Shown here: positions 56,683 to 64,000 of the stretch, piece after piece
Numbering within the stretch: the first letter of the stretch is position 1
How the letters are laid out: every line of letters begins with the position of its first letter
Assembly: GCA_964019655.1 (NCBI GenBank)
Contig: CAXHTR010000001.1
Location: 558,001 to 622,000 of the forward strand
Length of the DNA stretch: 64,000 nucleotides
Source of the DNA: Perkinsela sp. pyNocScin1
Lineage: Eukaryota; Euglenozoa; Kinetoplastea; Prokinetoplastida; Perkinselidae
Direction of reading: 5' to 3'
Translations under genes and position numbers: made by a program
The notes under the pieces: generated by a model
What the model saw: the letters and a program-made list of their open reading frames with translations, nothing else
Databases searched by the model: none
Told to the model about the DNA's origin: nothing

Positions 56683-57645
56683 ATGCTCTATGCGCTGCTC
56701 AAGGATACCGCAGATATGCTCAGCCGTGCTGACATCCTAAATATGAGTGATCAGACGCTCATGGAGCTCTTCGTAGACGGAATATATCAGAGATATGCAT
56801 TTCAAGATACTGAAGGTGAATACGAAGACATAAGTACGTGGAAATTTCTCCAGTTTAATAGCCAAGGTCAAGTGGTCGGTATCGATTTTGACTTTTTCGA
56901 CGGGTCTCTCGCGCTGCAATTTCTGCCCCGGACTGTCACTTATTTTCGAGTCCGTCGCGCCAAGGTAGACATTCATATCGACGCTGCGGGGCTCCCGCGT
57001 GACATGGAAACCTTCATTGTCTACGGCACCAATAAAGCGTCTGGGACTATCGACTTTTGCAGCTTTCCACCTGCGCTTCGCACGCTGAATCTCTCGCTGA
57101 ATCGACTGAGCGGGAGTGCTGAGTTCAGATCGCTTCCAGCCCGCCTCGAGTCGCTCGAAATTTACAGTAATAAATTTTCGGGAGAAATTTCACTCGAGTC
57201 GCTTCCGAAGAGTTTAGAAAATCTCAACATTCGCTCCAACGAATTTCAGGGCCCAGTTTGCCTCAAATCGCTGCCACAAGCACTCAGAGATCTCAACGTA
57301 TCCCATTGTGCCTTCAGTGGTAGTCTCGACCTGAGCAATATCCCACCACTTCTCGTGTGTTTGCTCGCAAACGACAATGCATTTACTGGGGATCTGATCT
57401 TTGACAGTGAGCGCAAATGCATAGAACACGCAGACTTCTCGAAAAATCTGCTCTCCGGGACTGCTGTGCTCCACAGCAGTCTGTGGAAGGTGATAGAAAT
57501 CTACGGGAATAGATTCACATCCATTGTTGACGAGACAGGGGCTGCATATGTGTTCACGACGGATAAGCATGGGCTGGTTGATGGATTTTCGCTGGTACAC
57601 GCGATGCAGGATATGTTTGCTGATGAGAGTGAAGACTGGGAATGA
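56683..57645 (+). CDS. LRR family protein, mid-size
   Basis: A 320-residue protein. Leader MLYALLKDTAD (with a Lys, so a weak signal). The N-cap has FQDTEGEYEDISTW, and the aromatic-acidic motif is kept. About nine LRRs include LEIYSNKFSGEISL and LNVSHCAFSGSLDL. The tail is acidic (MFADESEDWE). No anchor. Good coding continuity and ordinary spacing to the neighbours. Confidence 0.83.
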   Translation: MLYALLKDTADMLSRADILNMSDQTLMELFVDGIYQRYAFQDTEGEYEDISTWKFLQFNSQGQVVGIDFDFFDGSLALQFLPRTVTYFRVRRAKVDIHIDAAGLPRDMETFIVYGTNKASGTIDFCSFPPALRTLNLSLNRLSGSAEFRSLPARLESLEIYSNKFSGEISLESLPKSLENLNIRSNEFQGPVCLKSLPQALRDLNVSHCAFSGSLDLSNIPPLLVCLLANDNAFTGDLIFDSERKCIEHADFSKNLLSGTAVLHSSLWKVIEIYGNRFTSIVDETGAAYVFTTDKHGLVDGFSLVHAMQDMFADESEDWE

Positions 57646-57820
57646 AAGGTGCGAAGCGTACAAAGTCAAAAAGGGTCATATAAAGTGACCTTGAGGAATA
57701 TAAAGATACATCCAAAAAAGAATGATTCAAGAAAGGTAAAGATCGACTGTTTTGCTTCAAGTGGAATTTACATTGAATTCTATGTGAGTTCGCAATCTTT
57801 TTGCAATTTTACACACTCAT

Positions 57821-57970
57821 ATGCTGCAAAATCTTCTTTCTGTTCTTTGTATCGATGAATCCCTCGGTCGCCTCGACTACGCGATGCTTTCTGACCAAGC
57901 ACGGCTCGAAATATTCTTTGAAGGCTGTACTACAGCACAAAAGTACAACATCGGTACAGGGTTTCAGTGA
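57821..57970 (+). pseudogene. LRR gene 5' relic
   Basis: The leader MLQNLLSVLCID and the N-cap start (GRLDYAMLSDQARLEIFFEG) are perfect family sequence. The frame ends at a TGA (57968) just inside the inverted-repeat element that begins at 57957, and no LRRs exist beyond it. This is an N-terminal fragment cut off at the element. Confidence 0.8.
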
Positions 57971-58095
57971 TTTTCGAAAATTTAGATTCCCTTTTCCCCT
58001 TCGCGTATATTTCCAAAGGCTTATGGATTGGCATTGATAATTTCTAAAAAGTTGCCCTCCCCAAAGGGGGAAATTTCCCGTTTATTGAAACCCTG
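57957..58095. mobile_element. 139-bp inverted-repeat element (MITE-like, CAGGG ends)
   Basis: The left end CAGGGTTTCA and the right end TGAAACCCTG are perfect 10-bp inverted repeats, the CAGGG form used by hAT elements. The inside is AT-rich with a GC hairpin-like core (CCCTCCCC / GGGGG). The flanking 8-mers (CATCGGTA and GTCTATAT) do not match, so the target duplication is lost or the right junction is rearranged. No coding capacity. Confidence 0.6.
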
Positions 58096-58278
58096 GTCTA
58101 TATAAGTAATGTAAAACGTATAAACAAGTGGGAATGGAAGAATTTCAATTCATCTATACAATTGACAATGAGCTATCTGACAGGCGAGGATATGTCGAAG
58201 GATTGATATGACCTCTATCTATTATGAAATGCCTACGCATATTAACTATTTGCACATTCGCATTGATTCTTTTGTACT
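58096..58278. other. intergenic stretch
   Basis: A short AT-rich gap holding no remainder of the interrupted LRR gene. Confidence 0.3.
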
Positions 58279-59037
58279 ATGATAACTCAATGTATTGTAT
58301 TCTCATCCCTATTCACGCAGATATTCCACTCTGCAGACACAAAAGAACTACAGCTCACATCAATGCGGCTGGCCATCGGGCAGCTCAATGGATTCGATTC
58401 GAATTTTCGAAATCTCTACTTCGCGAGTGACTCAATCGAAGGAGACCCATGCACCTGGAGGGGAGTTGGGTGCGATGCTGGTGCTCTGACATCGCTCGCC
58501 TGGGTTCAAGCGAGCAGCTTTCGTACAGTATTCGTTGAATGGCTGCCAAACACGCTCCAACGTCTTCATCTGAAAAATCTTCGTCTCGGGGAGGGTTTGT
58601 CCACACGAAAACTTCCGAAAAGCCTAAAATATGCATTTTTTGCCTCAGCAGCGGCAAGGGGCGCCTGTAATGGTTTTGATGGCAGGCTCGACTTTGAAAA
58701 ACTTGACTTCAGCGCGCTGCCATCGTGTATGGAAGAGCTCCATTTTGTCACATGTACCCTTGGTGGGACAGTTACTATCACAGAGCTTCCGCAGGATATG
58801 CGTATTCTATCGCTGTTCAACTGCTGTGTAGAGAAAGTTCGAATTTTCAACGAAGGCCTTCCACGATCGCTGCAGTCCATACGAGTCTCTGATTACTATA
58901 CGACACCAAAATTCGTGCCCATGGGTGCCAAGAATCTGGATACACGTGTGACATTTATCGCTGACTTTTCTGGATCAAAATACTTTAATGCGATGAATGC
59001 GATAGTCCGGCAGCTAGAAAGTATTATTTTTGTATAA
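58279..59037 (+). CDS. LRR-related protein, subfamily C copy 2
   Basis: A 252-residue paralog of 52859-53623, colinear throughout. It has a full-length leader (MITQCIVFSSLFTQIFHSAD), an N-cap with GDPCTWRGVGCDAGA, and four degenerate repeats at the same positions (LPNTLQRLHL, LPSCMEELHF, LPQDMRILSL, LPRSLQSIRV). The tail shares the PKFVPMGAKNLDTRVT pattern. Unlike subfamilies A and B, the two copies are not adjacent; five other family loci lie between them. Confidence 0.82.
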   Translation: MITQCIVFSSLFTQIFHSADTKELQLTSMRLAIGQLNGFDSNFRNLYFASDSIEGDPCTWRGVGCDAGALTSLAWVQASSFRTVFVEWLPNTLQRLHLKNLRLGEGLSTRKLPKSLKYAFFASAAARGACNGFDGRLDFEKLDFSALPSCMEELHFVTCTLGGTVTITELPQDMRILSLFNCCVEKVRIFNEGLPRSLQSIRVSDYYTTPKFVPMGAKNLDTRVTFIADFSGSKYFNAMNAIVRQLESIIFV

Positions 59038-59244
59038 TTGGCTCGAAGTACTTTCACTTTTTGTAAACACAAAGAGCAGTTGATATCGCGCGTTTCGTCT
59101 CGTATTTTGAGCAATATTATTAAAACAGTGATGCTGCCCAAAAAGTGTTTGCTCTTTGTTGATATTGTTCATAGTCGGGTAAAACTTTCTAAATCCTAGA
59201 ACAAGTCTCTTCAATTTCTCAATACTCGTCTGTATGCTTCTCTG

Positions 59245-59889
59245 ATGCTCCCGTTTTTCATGCTTGAGTCACCACTTGGCAATGCCCACAAGCAGATGCT
59301 TGAGATGCAGATCACATCGATGGAAAATGCACTCGACATGATTGACAGAGCGTACATTCACCATGTGTCAAACGGACTCCCTGTCAGCCACATATGCGAC
59401 TGGGGAGACAAATACACGTTCTACCAAGAGTGTTCCGATGGTATTCTCAAGACGCTCAGCCTCAAATCTGTGCATACCGGGCCAATAGCAATAGAATTTC
59501 TACCGGGAACAATCGAAGATCTCAGACTCATCGACTGCCGCATTGACTACCCCATCGAAACGAGGTTTCTCCCGAAAAGCGCCAGAGAGATCAGATTGAA
59601 TCTAAATTCCATCTGCGGCACATTCAATCTCCAAACCTTACCTTCCCAGCTCATCGTGCTCGACCTCTCCAACAACTGTATATCTGGGCCAATATTTCTT
59701 ATAGATCTTCCGCAAACAATGAAAATTCTTATAGTCCAAAAGAACAGTATCAGGCAAAGTGCGCTGTACTACAAGAGCTTACCCGTCGGTATTCAAACCA
59801 TAGACCTGACAGGTAATCAAATAGAGCGCTTGGAGGCTGTTGACGACGATAAATTATCGGAGCAAGCACTGAAATCTATTCTGATGTGA
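59245..59889 (+). CDS. LRR family protein, short divergent form
   Basis: A 214-residue protein. The N-terminus (MLPFFMLESPLGNAH) is only weakly hydrophobic and lacks the AD step, so secretion is doubtful. The N-cap relic is ICDWGDKYTF. About four LRRs follow, the best being IVLDLSNNCISGPIFL and QTIDLTGNQIERLEA. It resembles 52006-52704 in repeat order. Short but open, so called a gene. Confidence 0.72.
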   Translation: MLPFFMLESPLGNAHKQMLEMQITSMENALDMIDRAYIHHVSNGLPVSHICDWGDKYTFYQECSDGILKTLSLKSVHTGPIAIEFLPGTIEDLRLIDCRIDYPIETRFLPKSAREIRLNLNSICGTFNLQTLPSQLIVLDLSNNCISGPIFLIDLPQTMKILIVQKNSIRQSALYYKSLPVGIQTIDLTGNQIERLEAVDDDKLSEQALKSILM

Positions 59890-60254
59890 AATAGAGGGAA
59901 AATGGACAGGAATCATTCTCTCGCATTTGAAGAGCAATCTGAAGGCCGTGTGGTACAATACGATTTTGTAGGCGTCGACTCGGTCGAAACTTGCAATGCA
60001 AGGAAGTCAAGTGTATTAATTCGAAAAATTTTTTTCTCGAAAATTGATGGCTAAAGCTACCGTCAGTTTCCAAGTCACTCTCGATTGTATCCGTGTATGT
60101 GATCGCCTGAAAGCTATTTTGGACTTCGAAACTCTTCAGGCCTTTTGATTCATCCCTACTTACTGAAGAAATTTCCAGTGCAAATGCAATATATTCACGA
60201 ATCGCTGCCTTTCAAATCAAATTTCATTGTCTCGTCTATCTTTCACATTACAAA
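59890..60254. other. gene-free stretch
   Basis: A 365-nt AT-rich gap, pyrimidine-rich in its last 40 nt. Nothing else recognised. Confidence 0.3.
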
Positions 60255-61166
60255 ATGTTACGCTTCGTTTCATGCGCTGACTGTTCTACAGGGCGCATTG
60301 ATCCATCTATGCTGAGTGCCCAGGCAGCCATGGAAGTACTCGTGAGCAACTTCACTTCAGATTGCCAAAGACAATTTTACTCTAAAGATGGAAATTTCAA
60401 GGATATATGTTCTTGGACAGGTGTCGATTGCGACGAAGATTACGCTGTGCGCAATATTTTTTGGGGCCAGAGTAGATTAGTACCTATTTCTGGCACATTT
60501 GATACGCAGTTTCTTCCTTCGACGCTTCAAAAGCTTTACCTATCTGGAGCGGATCTCAAAGCACCAATCGTCATGACAAATCTCCCAGAAGGGATGACAT
60601 ACATTCTGCTTTCCAAAATACCGGTCTCAGCTTCCATCGATTTGTCTGCGCTCCCTCGACGACTGAAGGACTTTGTTATGATGAATTGCGAGTTTTATGG
60701 CGAGTTGGACATTGAATCCCTACCGCCAAACATCGAGCGATTCGACATTGCCGATACACCCTTAAGAGGTCCCATAGACCTGACGAAAATGCCAAAATTC
60801 GTGACAAAGTTCGCGGCGTACCACTGCGAACTTGAGGGAACCCTCGATTTGACGCATCTTCATGCACCGCTCAAGTTCCTCATCCTCGGAAAGAACTTTT
60901 TTGAAGGTGCGGTCTGTTTAACTTCGCTTCCCGATACCCTCTTCGTTCTCAATATCAGTGACAACAACCTCTGCGGCCAGATCGACATTTCAAATCTGCC
61001 CCGTAGTCTAAAGCGACTTGTTATTTACTGCAACGATTTCTCGGGTGTATTGGACCTCCGGCGACCACAGGACCAGGCAGTTGTGGTGCATGAGCCAGAC
61101 GCGTATATGAAGCCTTATGTTCGGTCAAAGTTTTCAAACGAACACCTCAAAATAGTGACAGAGTGA
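60255..61166 (+). CDS. LRR family protein with canonical CSWTGVDCD N-cap
   Basis: A 303-residue protein. Leader MLRFVSCAD. The N-cap is the clearest in the array: ICSWTGVDCDEDYAV, the classic paired-Cys plant-type LRR N-terminal signature. About nine LRRs follow, with some NxFEG and NxLCG turns (LNISDNNLCGQIDI). The charged tail has no anchor. It links the acidic-aromatic N-caps (DIxEW) of subfamilies A and B with the CTWRG caps of subfamily C, supporting one family. Confidence 0.85.
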   Translation: MLRFVSCADCSTGRIDPSMLSAQAAMEVLVSNFTSDCQRQFYSKDGNFKDICSWTGVDCDEDYAVRNIFWGQSRLVPISGTFDTQFLPSTLQKLYLSGADLKAPIVMTNLPEGMTYILLSKIPVSASIDLSALPRRLKDFVMMNCEFYGELDIESLPPNIERFDIADTPLRGPIDLTKMPKFVTKFAAYHCELEGTLDLTHLHAPLKFLILGKNFFEGAVCLTSLPDTLFVLNISDNNLCGQIDISNLPRSLKRLVIYCNDFSGVLDLRRPQDQAVVVHEPDAYMKPYVRSKFSNEHLKIVTE

Positions 61167-61313
61167 AATTCTCTGTTTATGAAACAATTGGATAGATTCA
61201 TCGTGCACAGCATAATTATCAGATATATTGAATATTTTTGTTGAGTTTCTGCTGAGTCAAGTCCAGGTAAAAGTGTATCGAATTGAAGAAAAAATTTCGT
61301 ATTCTTCATCCAA
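61167..61313. other. intergenic stretch
   Basis: A short AT-rich gap. Nothing recognised. Confidence 0.3.
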
Positions 61314-62105
61314 ATGCTCCCATTTCTCACCGCTGATGGTCAGTCATGCGGTCGCGTTGATGTATCCTCGCTCTCTGATCAGACTCTGCTTGAGCTCCTC
61401 GTGTCCGATATGCATCATGTTGACAAAGTGCAGGACGCTGACGGCGATTTTCTTGACATAGCAGAATGGAAAGGCGTCGAAGTGGCTGACGCCGGTGTCA
61501 CCCAAATAGAATTTCGGCAGACTGATTCACTTTTTGCAGTAGACGAAGACTTTACTGTCGGTCCAAAAGGGAGCATCGACCTGCAGTGGCTGCCCAAGAC
61601 TCTCCAAGTCTTTAACATTGATGAGATGGAGCTCCATGGTACCATCGAAACGAGTGCACTTCCCTGTGCAATGCGTTATCTCAACATATCGGATAATGCA
61701 TTTCAGGGGACATTTTGTACGAAAGGGCTCCCAGAAACAATTGAGTTTGTTCTCATAAGTTGCAACGAACTGCATGGCAGCATCTCTTTGGATCATCTTC
61801 CGCGAAATATTGAGTTATTCTGCGCCCAAAGCAACAATTTCAGTGGTGAGTTGAATTTTTTAAAACTTCCAGAATCCCTGAATGCGCTTTACCTCTATAA
61901 AAATAAGTTTCGTGGGAAGATCGACCTCAGCAGAATTCCCGCGAGGCTGCGATCTCTAAATATTCGAAGAAATCAGATTACGCAAGAGACGCTGGTGATT
62001 GCTGTTTCTGCGCAGGGCATACCCAGAATTTCCCTCGACGAGGATAAATTTGGGAACATCATCAATACTGATGGGGAGAATATTTCCGGATTATGTTTTG
62101 AATGA
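61314..62105 (+). CDS. LRR family protein, short form
   Basis: A 263-residue protein. Leader MLPFLTAD (8 residues), then CGRVDVSSLSDQTLLELL and DGDFLDIAEW. About seven LRRs follow (LNISDNAFQGTFCT, LYLYKNKFRGKIDL). The end is short with a final Cys-Phe-Glu. No anchor. The ATG at 61314 comes 3 nt after cttcatcca, without a clear AG nearby. Confidence 0.83.
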   Translation: MLPFLTADGQSCGRVDVSSLSDQTLLELLVSDMHHVDKVQDADGDFLDIAEWKGVEVADAGVTQIEFRQTDSLFAVDEDFTVGPKGSIDLQWLPKTLQVFNIDEMELHGTIETSALPCAMRYLNISDNAFQGTFCTKGLPETIEFVLISCNELHGSISLDHLPRNIELFCAQSNNFSGELNFLKLPESLNALYLYKNKFRGKIDLSRIPARLRSLNIRRNQITQETLVIAVSAQGIPRISLDEDKFGNIINTDGENISGLCFE

Positions 62106-62547
62106 AAGGCATGTTAAGAGCGAATTTAGAATACTGCAAAGCGTGAGATTAGTATTCACTGAGCAAATAGAAATAGGAAGATTGAGATTCGACGAAATAG
62201 TAAAAAAGTGCAATATTTTCGAGAGATATTTGTCTCGTAGCTCTTACTTATCTTAAGTAGAACAGAATGTTTTAGTAGATGCACCAACTCATGAAATGAG
62301 CCTTCGTACAAGACTTTTTCCCCTTTGGGATTCCCTCGATTACAAGAGACCGCATGAGAAACTTTGCTTATAACTCTCCGAATATTGAGAGAAAGCTTCC
62401 CAAGATTGGGCCTGATACAGAGGTATTGACGCATAACCATGAATCATGCTGATTCTAAAAACCAAATTGTCCGAGTGTATTTACTTGATGTGCAAATACT
62501 GTCTCCCTACTGTCCTTTTATATCAAATCTCCATATCTCTTCGCATA
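62106..62547. other. gene-free stretch
   Basis: A 442-nt AT-rich gap. An in-frame ATG at 62446 would extend the next LRR gene by 34 hydrophobic and basic residues, without family similarity. Confidence 0.35.
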
Positions 62548-63582
62548 ATGCACTCTGCGTTTCATTTTCTCACTGCAGACATACCGGGTACCGGCCGCGT
62601 CGACATGGAAAGCTTCTCAACCCAAACACGCATGGAGCTCCTCGTGGCCGACACTGCCGATATCGCCATATTTCATCGAAACACTGGCGAGTATCTCGAC
62701 ATTGCCCATTGGCCAGGTTTAATCATTGACGAACTATCTGGAGATATCACGAGTATCAATTGGAATTCCATTTGGGCGCAGAAGGGCTCTATGGACATCC
62801 GTTGGCTCCCGCAGTCCCTCACGCACTGCGCCATAACACAGAATCATCTGAAGGGGTCTCTCGACCTCGAAGCACTCCCGGCTAACCTTTTTGATTTGAA
62901 TCTATCAAAGAACAACTTTTCGGGCGATATCTGCCTTGGAAATATTCCAGCAACGCTCATACATTTAAATCTCTCGTACAATTTGCTCACAGGGAGTATC
63001 GACCCACGCAGGCTGCCAAAATCTATTGAGCGCGTCAATCTTCAAGTCAATCAATTTCGAGGGTCTATAGCAGTCAATGCGCTTCCCAACACACTACAAA
63101 TTCTCAATCTCCATGACAATCAGCTTGACGGAAAAGTTGACTTCCGACCGATGCCGAGTTCCATGGAGAGTTTATACCTCAGCACGAACGAATTTGAGGG
63201 ATCCCTCAAATTTGCCGACCTCCCGCAAGATCTCATTATGTTCTGCATGTCGCACAATGCGCTCAGCGGGTCTCTCATTCTCACGAATTTGCCGTACAGA
63301 ATCGAGCGAGTCGACATCGGCAACAATCTTTTCTGCGGCAGCGTCGACCTGCGCTTTCTGCCGGACTTCCTCGAGTTTCTGGACCTGAGCTCGAACAAGA
63401 TCGATGGGAAAGTCTTTGTGCACGAGTTCTGTGAGAATTTATTTACGATCAGCCTGCAGGGCAACCCGATAGAGGGCGTTTTTAAAAAGCCGAGCAACAA
63501 GGTGATGTATGTGCTTCCAGGAAACGCCCCAGAGTATATGCACTTAGTCCTCGACGAAAGTGAGGTAGAGCGAATGTGGTAA
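62548..63582 (+). CDS. LRR family protein, last in window
   Basis: A 344-residue protein from the homologous ATG (MHSAFHFLTAD); 378 residues if the ATG at 62446 is used. The N-cap has GRVDMESFSTQTRMELL and GEYLDIAHWPG. About eleven LRRs follow with regular turns (LNLSKNNFSGDICL, LNLSYNLLTGSIDP). The tail is acidic (LDESEVERMW). No anchor. The choice of start rests on the family leader and N-cap spacing. Confidence 0.84.
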   Translation: MHSAFHFLTADIPGTGRVDMESFSTQTRMELLVADTADIAIFHRNTGEYLDIAHWPGLIIDELSGDITSINWNSIWAQKGSMDIRWLPQSLTHCAITQNHLKGSLDLEALPANLFDLNLSKNNFSGDICLGNIPATLIHLNLSYNLLTGSIDPRRLPKSIERVNLQVNQFRGSIAVNALPNTLQILNLHDNQLDGKVDFRPMPSSMESLYLSTNEFEGSLKFADLPQDLIMFCMSHNALSGSLILTNLPYRIERVDIGNNLFCGSVDLRFLPDFLEFLDLSSNKIDGKVFVHEFCENLFTISLQGNPIEGVFKKPSNKVMYVLPGNAPEYMHLVLDESEVERMW

Positions 63583-64000
63583 TTGGGCTTTGCGATATTG
63601 GTAGGGATAGAACAAAGGACTTCGACCATTCCTGAATTTTATGAATTTTAAGATATTGAGTAATTTTTCTTCAGAAAGGTATCATTGGCAAGATGGGTGT
63701 AATTTTCACAATTTTCTAGATGAGATCTTCATTGTACAATGAGTAGTATGCAGCCATAAAATGAGCAAAGGTAAAAAATTCAGTTTGCACATCTTAAAAA
63801 TGATGATAATGAATAATTTTCTCCAGTTTAAAATTCAAATGAATAATCTATCAGGCGAGAAAATTCATTCTGAAAAATCATGTCAGCAAGAGGTGATTTC
63901 ATAGACTTACACAAGTATTCTCAGGGGACATAGAGAGAAATACAGCGTATTTTGCGCATAGTTTCTCAACTTTGTGAAATCCTACTTGTTATGACGAACC
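63583..64000. other. gene-free end of window
   Basis: 418 nt, AT-rich. No ORF, repeat or RNA gene recognised. Confidence 0.35.

Noticed and set aside
57949-58103. Standard 8-bp hAT duplication around the 139-bp element
   Set aside because: The flanking 8-mers CATCGGTA and GTCTATAT do not match, so a simple hAT insertion is not proven.
1-64000. tRNA, rRNA or snRNA genes
   Set aside because: I scanned gaps for T-loop-like GGTTCGA boxes and cloverleaf stems and found none convincing; a covariance-model scan would be decisive.
1-64000. Cis-spliced introns
   Set aside because: Every conserved protein reads through in one ORF; the only interruptions are the transposon, a frameshift and relic stops.
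1-64000. Prokaryotic origin (operon-like one-strand order, CRISPR, ribosome-binding sites)
   Set aside because: Gene content (CCR4-NOT, UPF1, eIF2B, ARL8, gamma-tubulin complex, TSR1) is eukaryotic; no purine-rich ribosome-binding sites or CRISPR-like repeats.

Overview
The window reads as nuclear DNA of a compact, intron-poor eukaryote. Every supported gene, about forty of them, lies on the + strand. Genes are single ORFs separated by short AT-rich gaps, and several starts sit just downstream of a pyrimidine tract ending in AG. This one-way layout is the hallmark of kinetoplastid polycistronic directional gene clusters with spliced-leader trans-splicing. A Nudix protein resembling the kinetoplastid mitochondrial RNA factor MERS1 fits this. 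A small-genome kinetoplastid is my best inference; a Perkinsela-like prokinetoplastid is possible but unproven.

Region 1 (1-24905) is a conserved housekeeping block: a DUF155/RMD1 C-terminus, a Na+/H+ exchanger, NOT3/5, a gamma-tubulin-complex (Spc97/98) protein, eIF2B beta, SDS22, ARL8, a BAX-inhibitor (TMBIM) protein, a DTWD1-like tRNA modifier, a TylF-type methyltransferase and TSR1. Several unrecognised proteins with mitochondrial-like N-termini and one coiled-coil protein are mixed in.

Region 2 (24906-43821) alternates conserved genes (UPF1, tryptophanyl-tRNA synthetase, a small AT-hook/HTH protein, the Nudix protein) with members and relics of a leucine-rich-repeat (LRR) family. Here an apparently complete hAT transposon (35135-38127) has split an LRR gene. 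Its ends are CAGGG-type, its target-site duplication is a perfect 8 bp, and its 805-residue transposase ORF is unbroken. Removing the insertion and one duplication copy leaves an open frame.

Region 3 (43822-63582) is almost entirely LRR genes: tandem close paralogs, then increasingly divergent and shorter members, with a frameshifted copy and a 5' relic cut by a 139-bp inverted-repeat element. Family members share a very short hydrophobic leader ending in an Ala/Thr-Asp (AD/TAD) step, an LRR N-cap with an acidic-aromatic or CxW motif, and repeats of the type LPxxLxxLdLsxNxFsG followed by a DL step. I see no C-terminal membrane anchor, so the products could be secreted soluble LRR proteins. 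The array shows tandem duplication, dispersal between housekeeping genes, pseudogenisation and transposon insertion, and is the most unusual part of the window.
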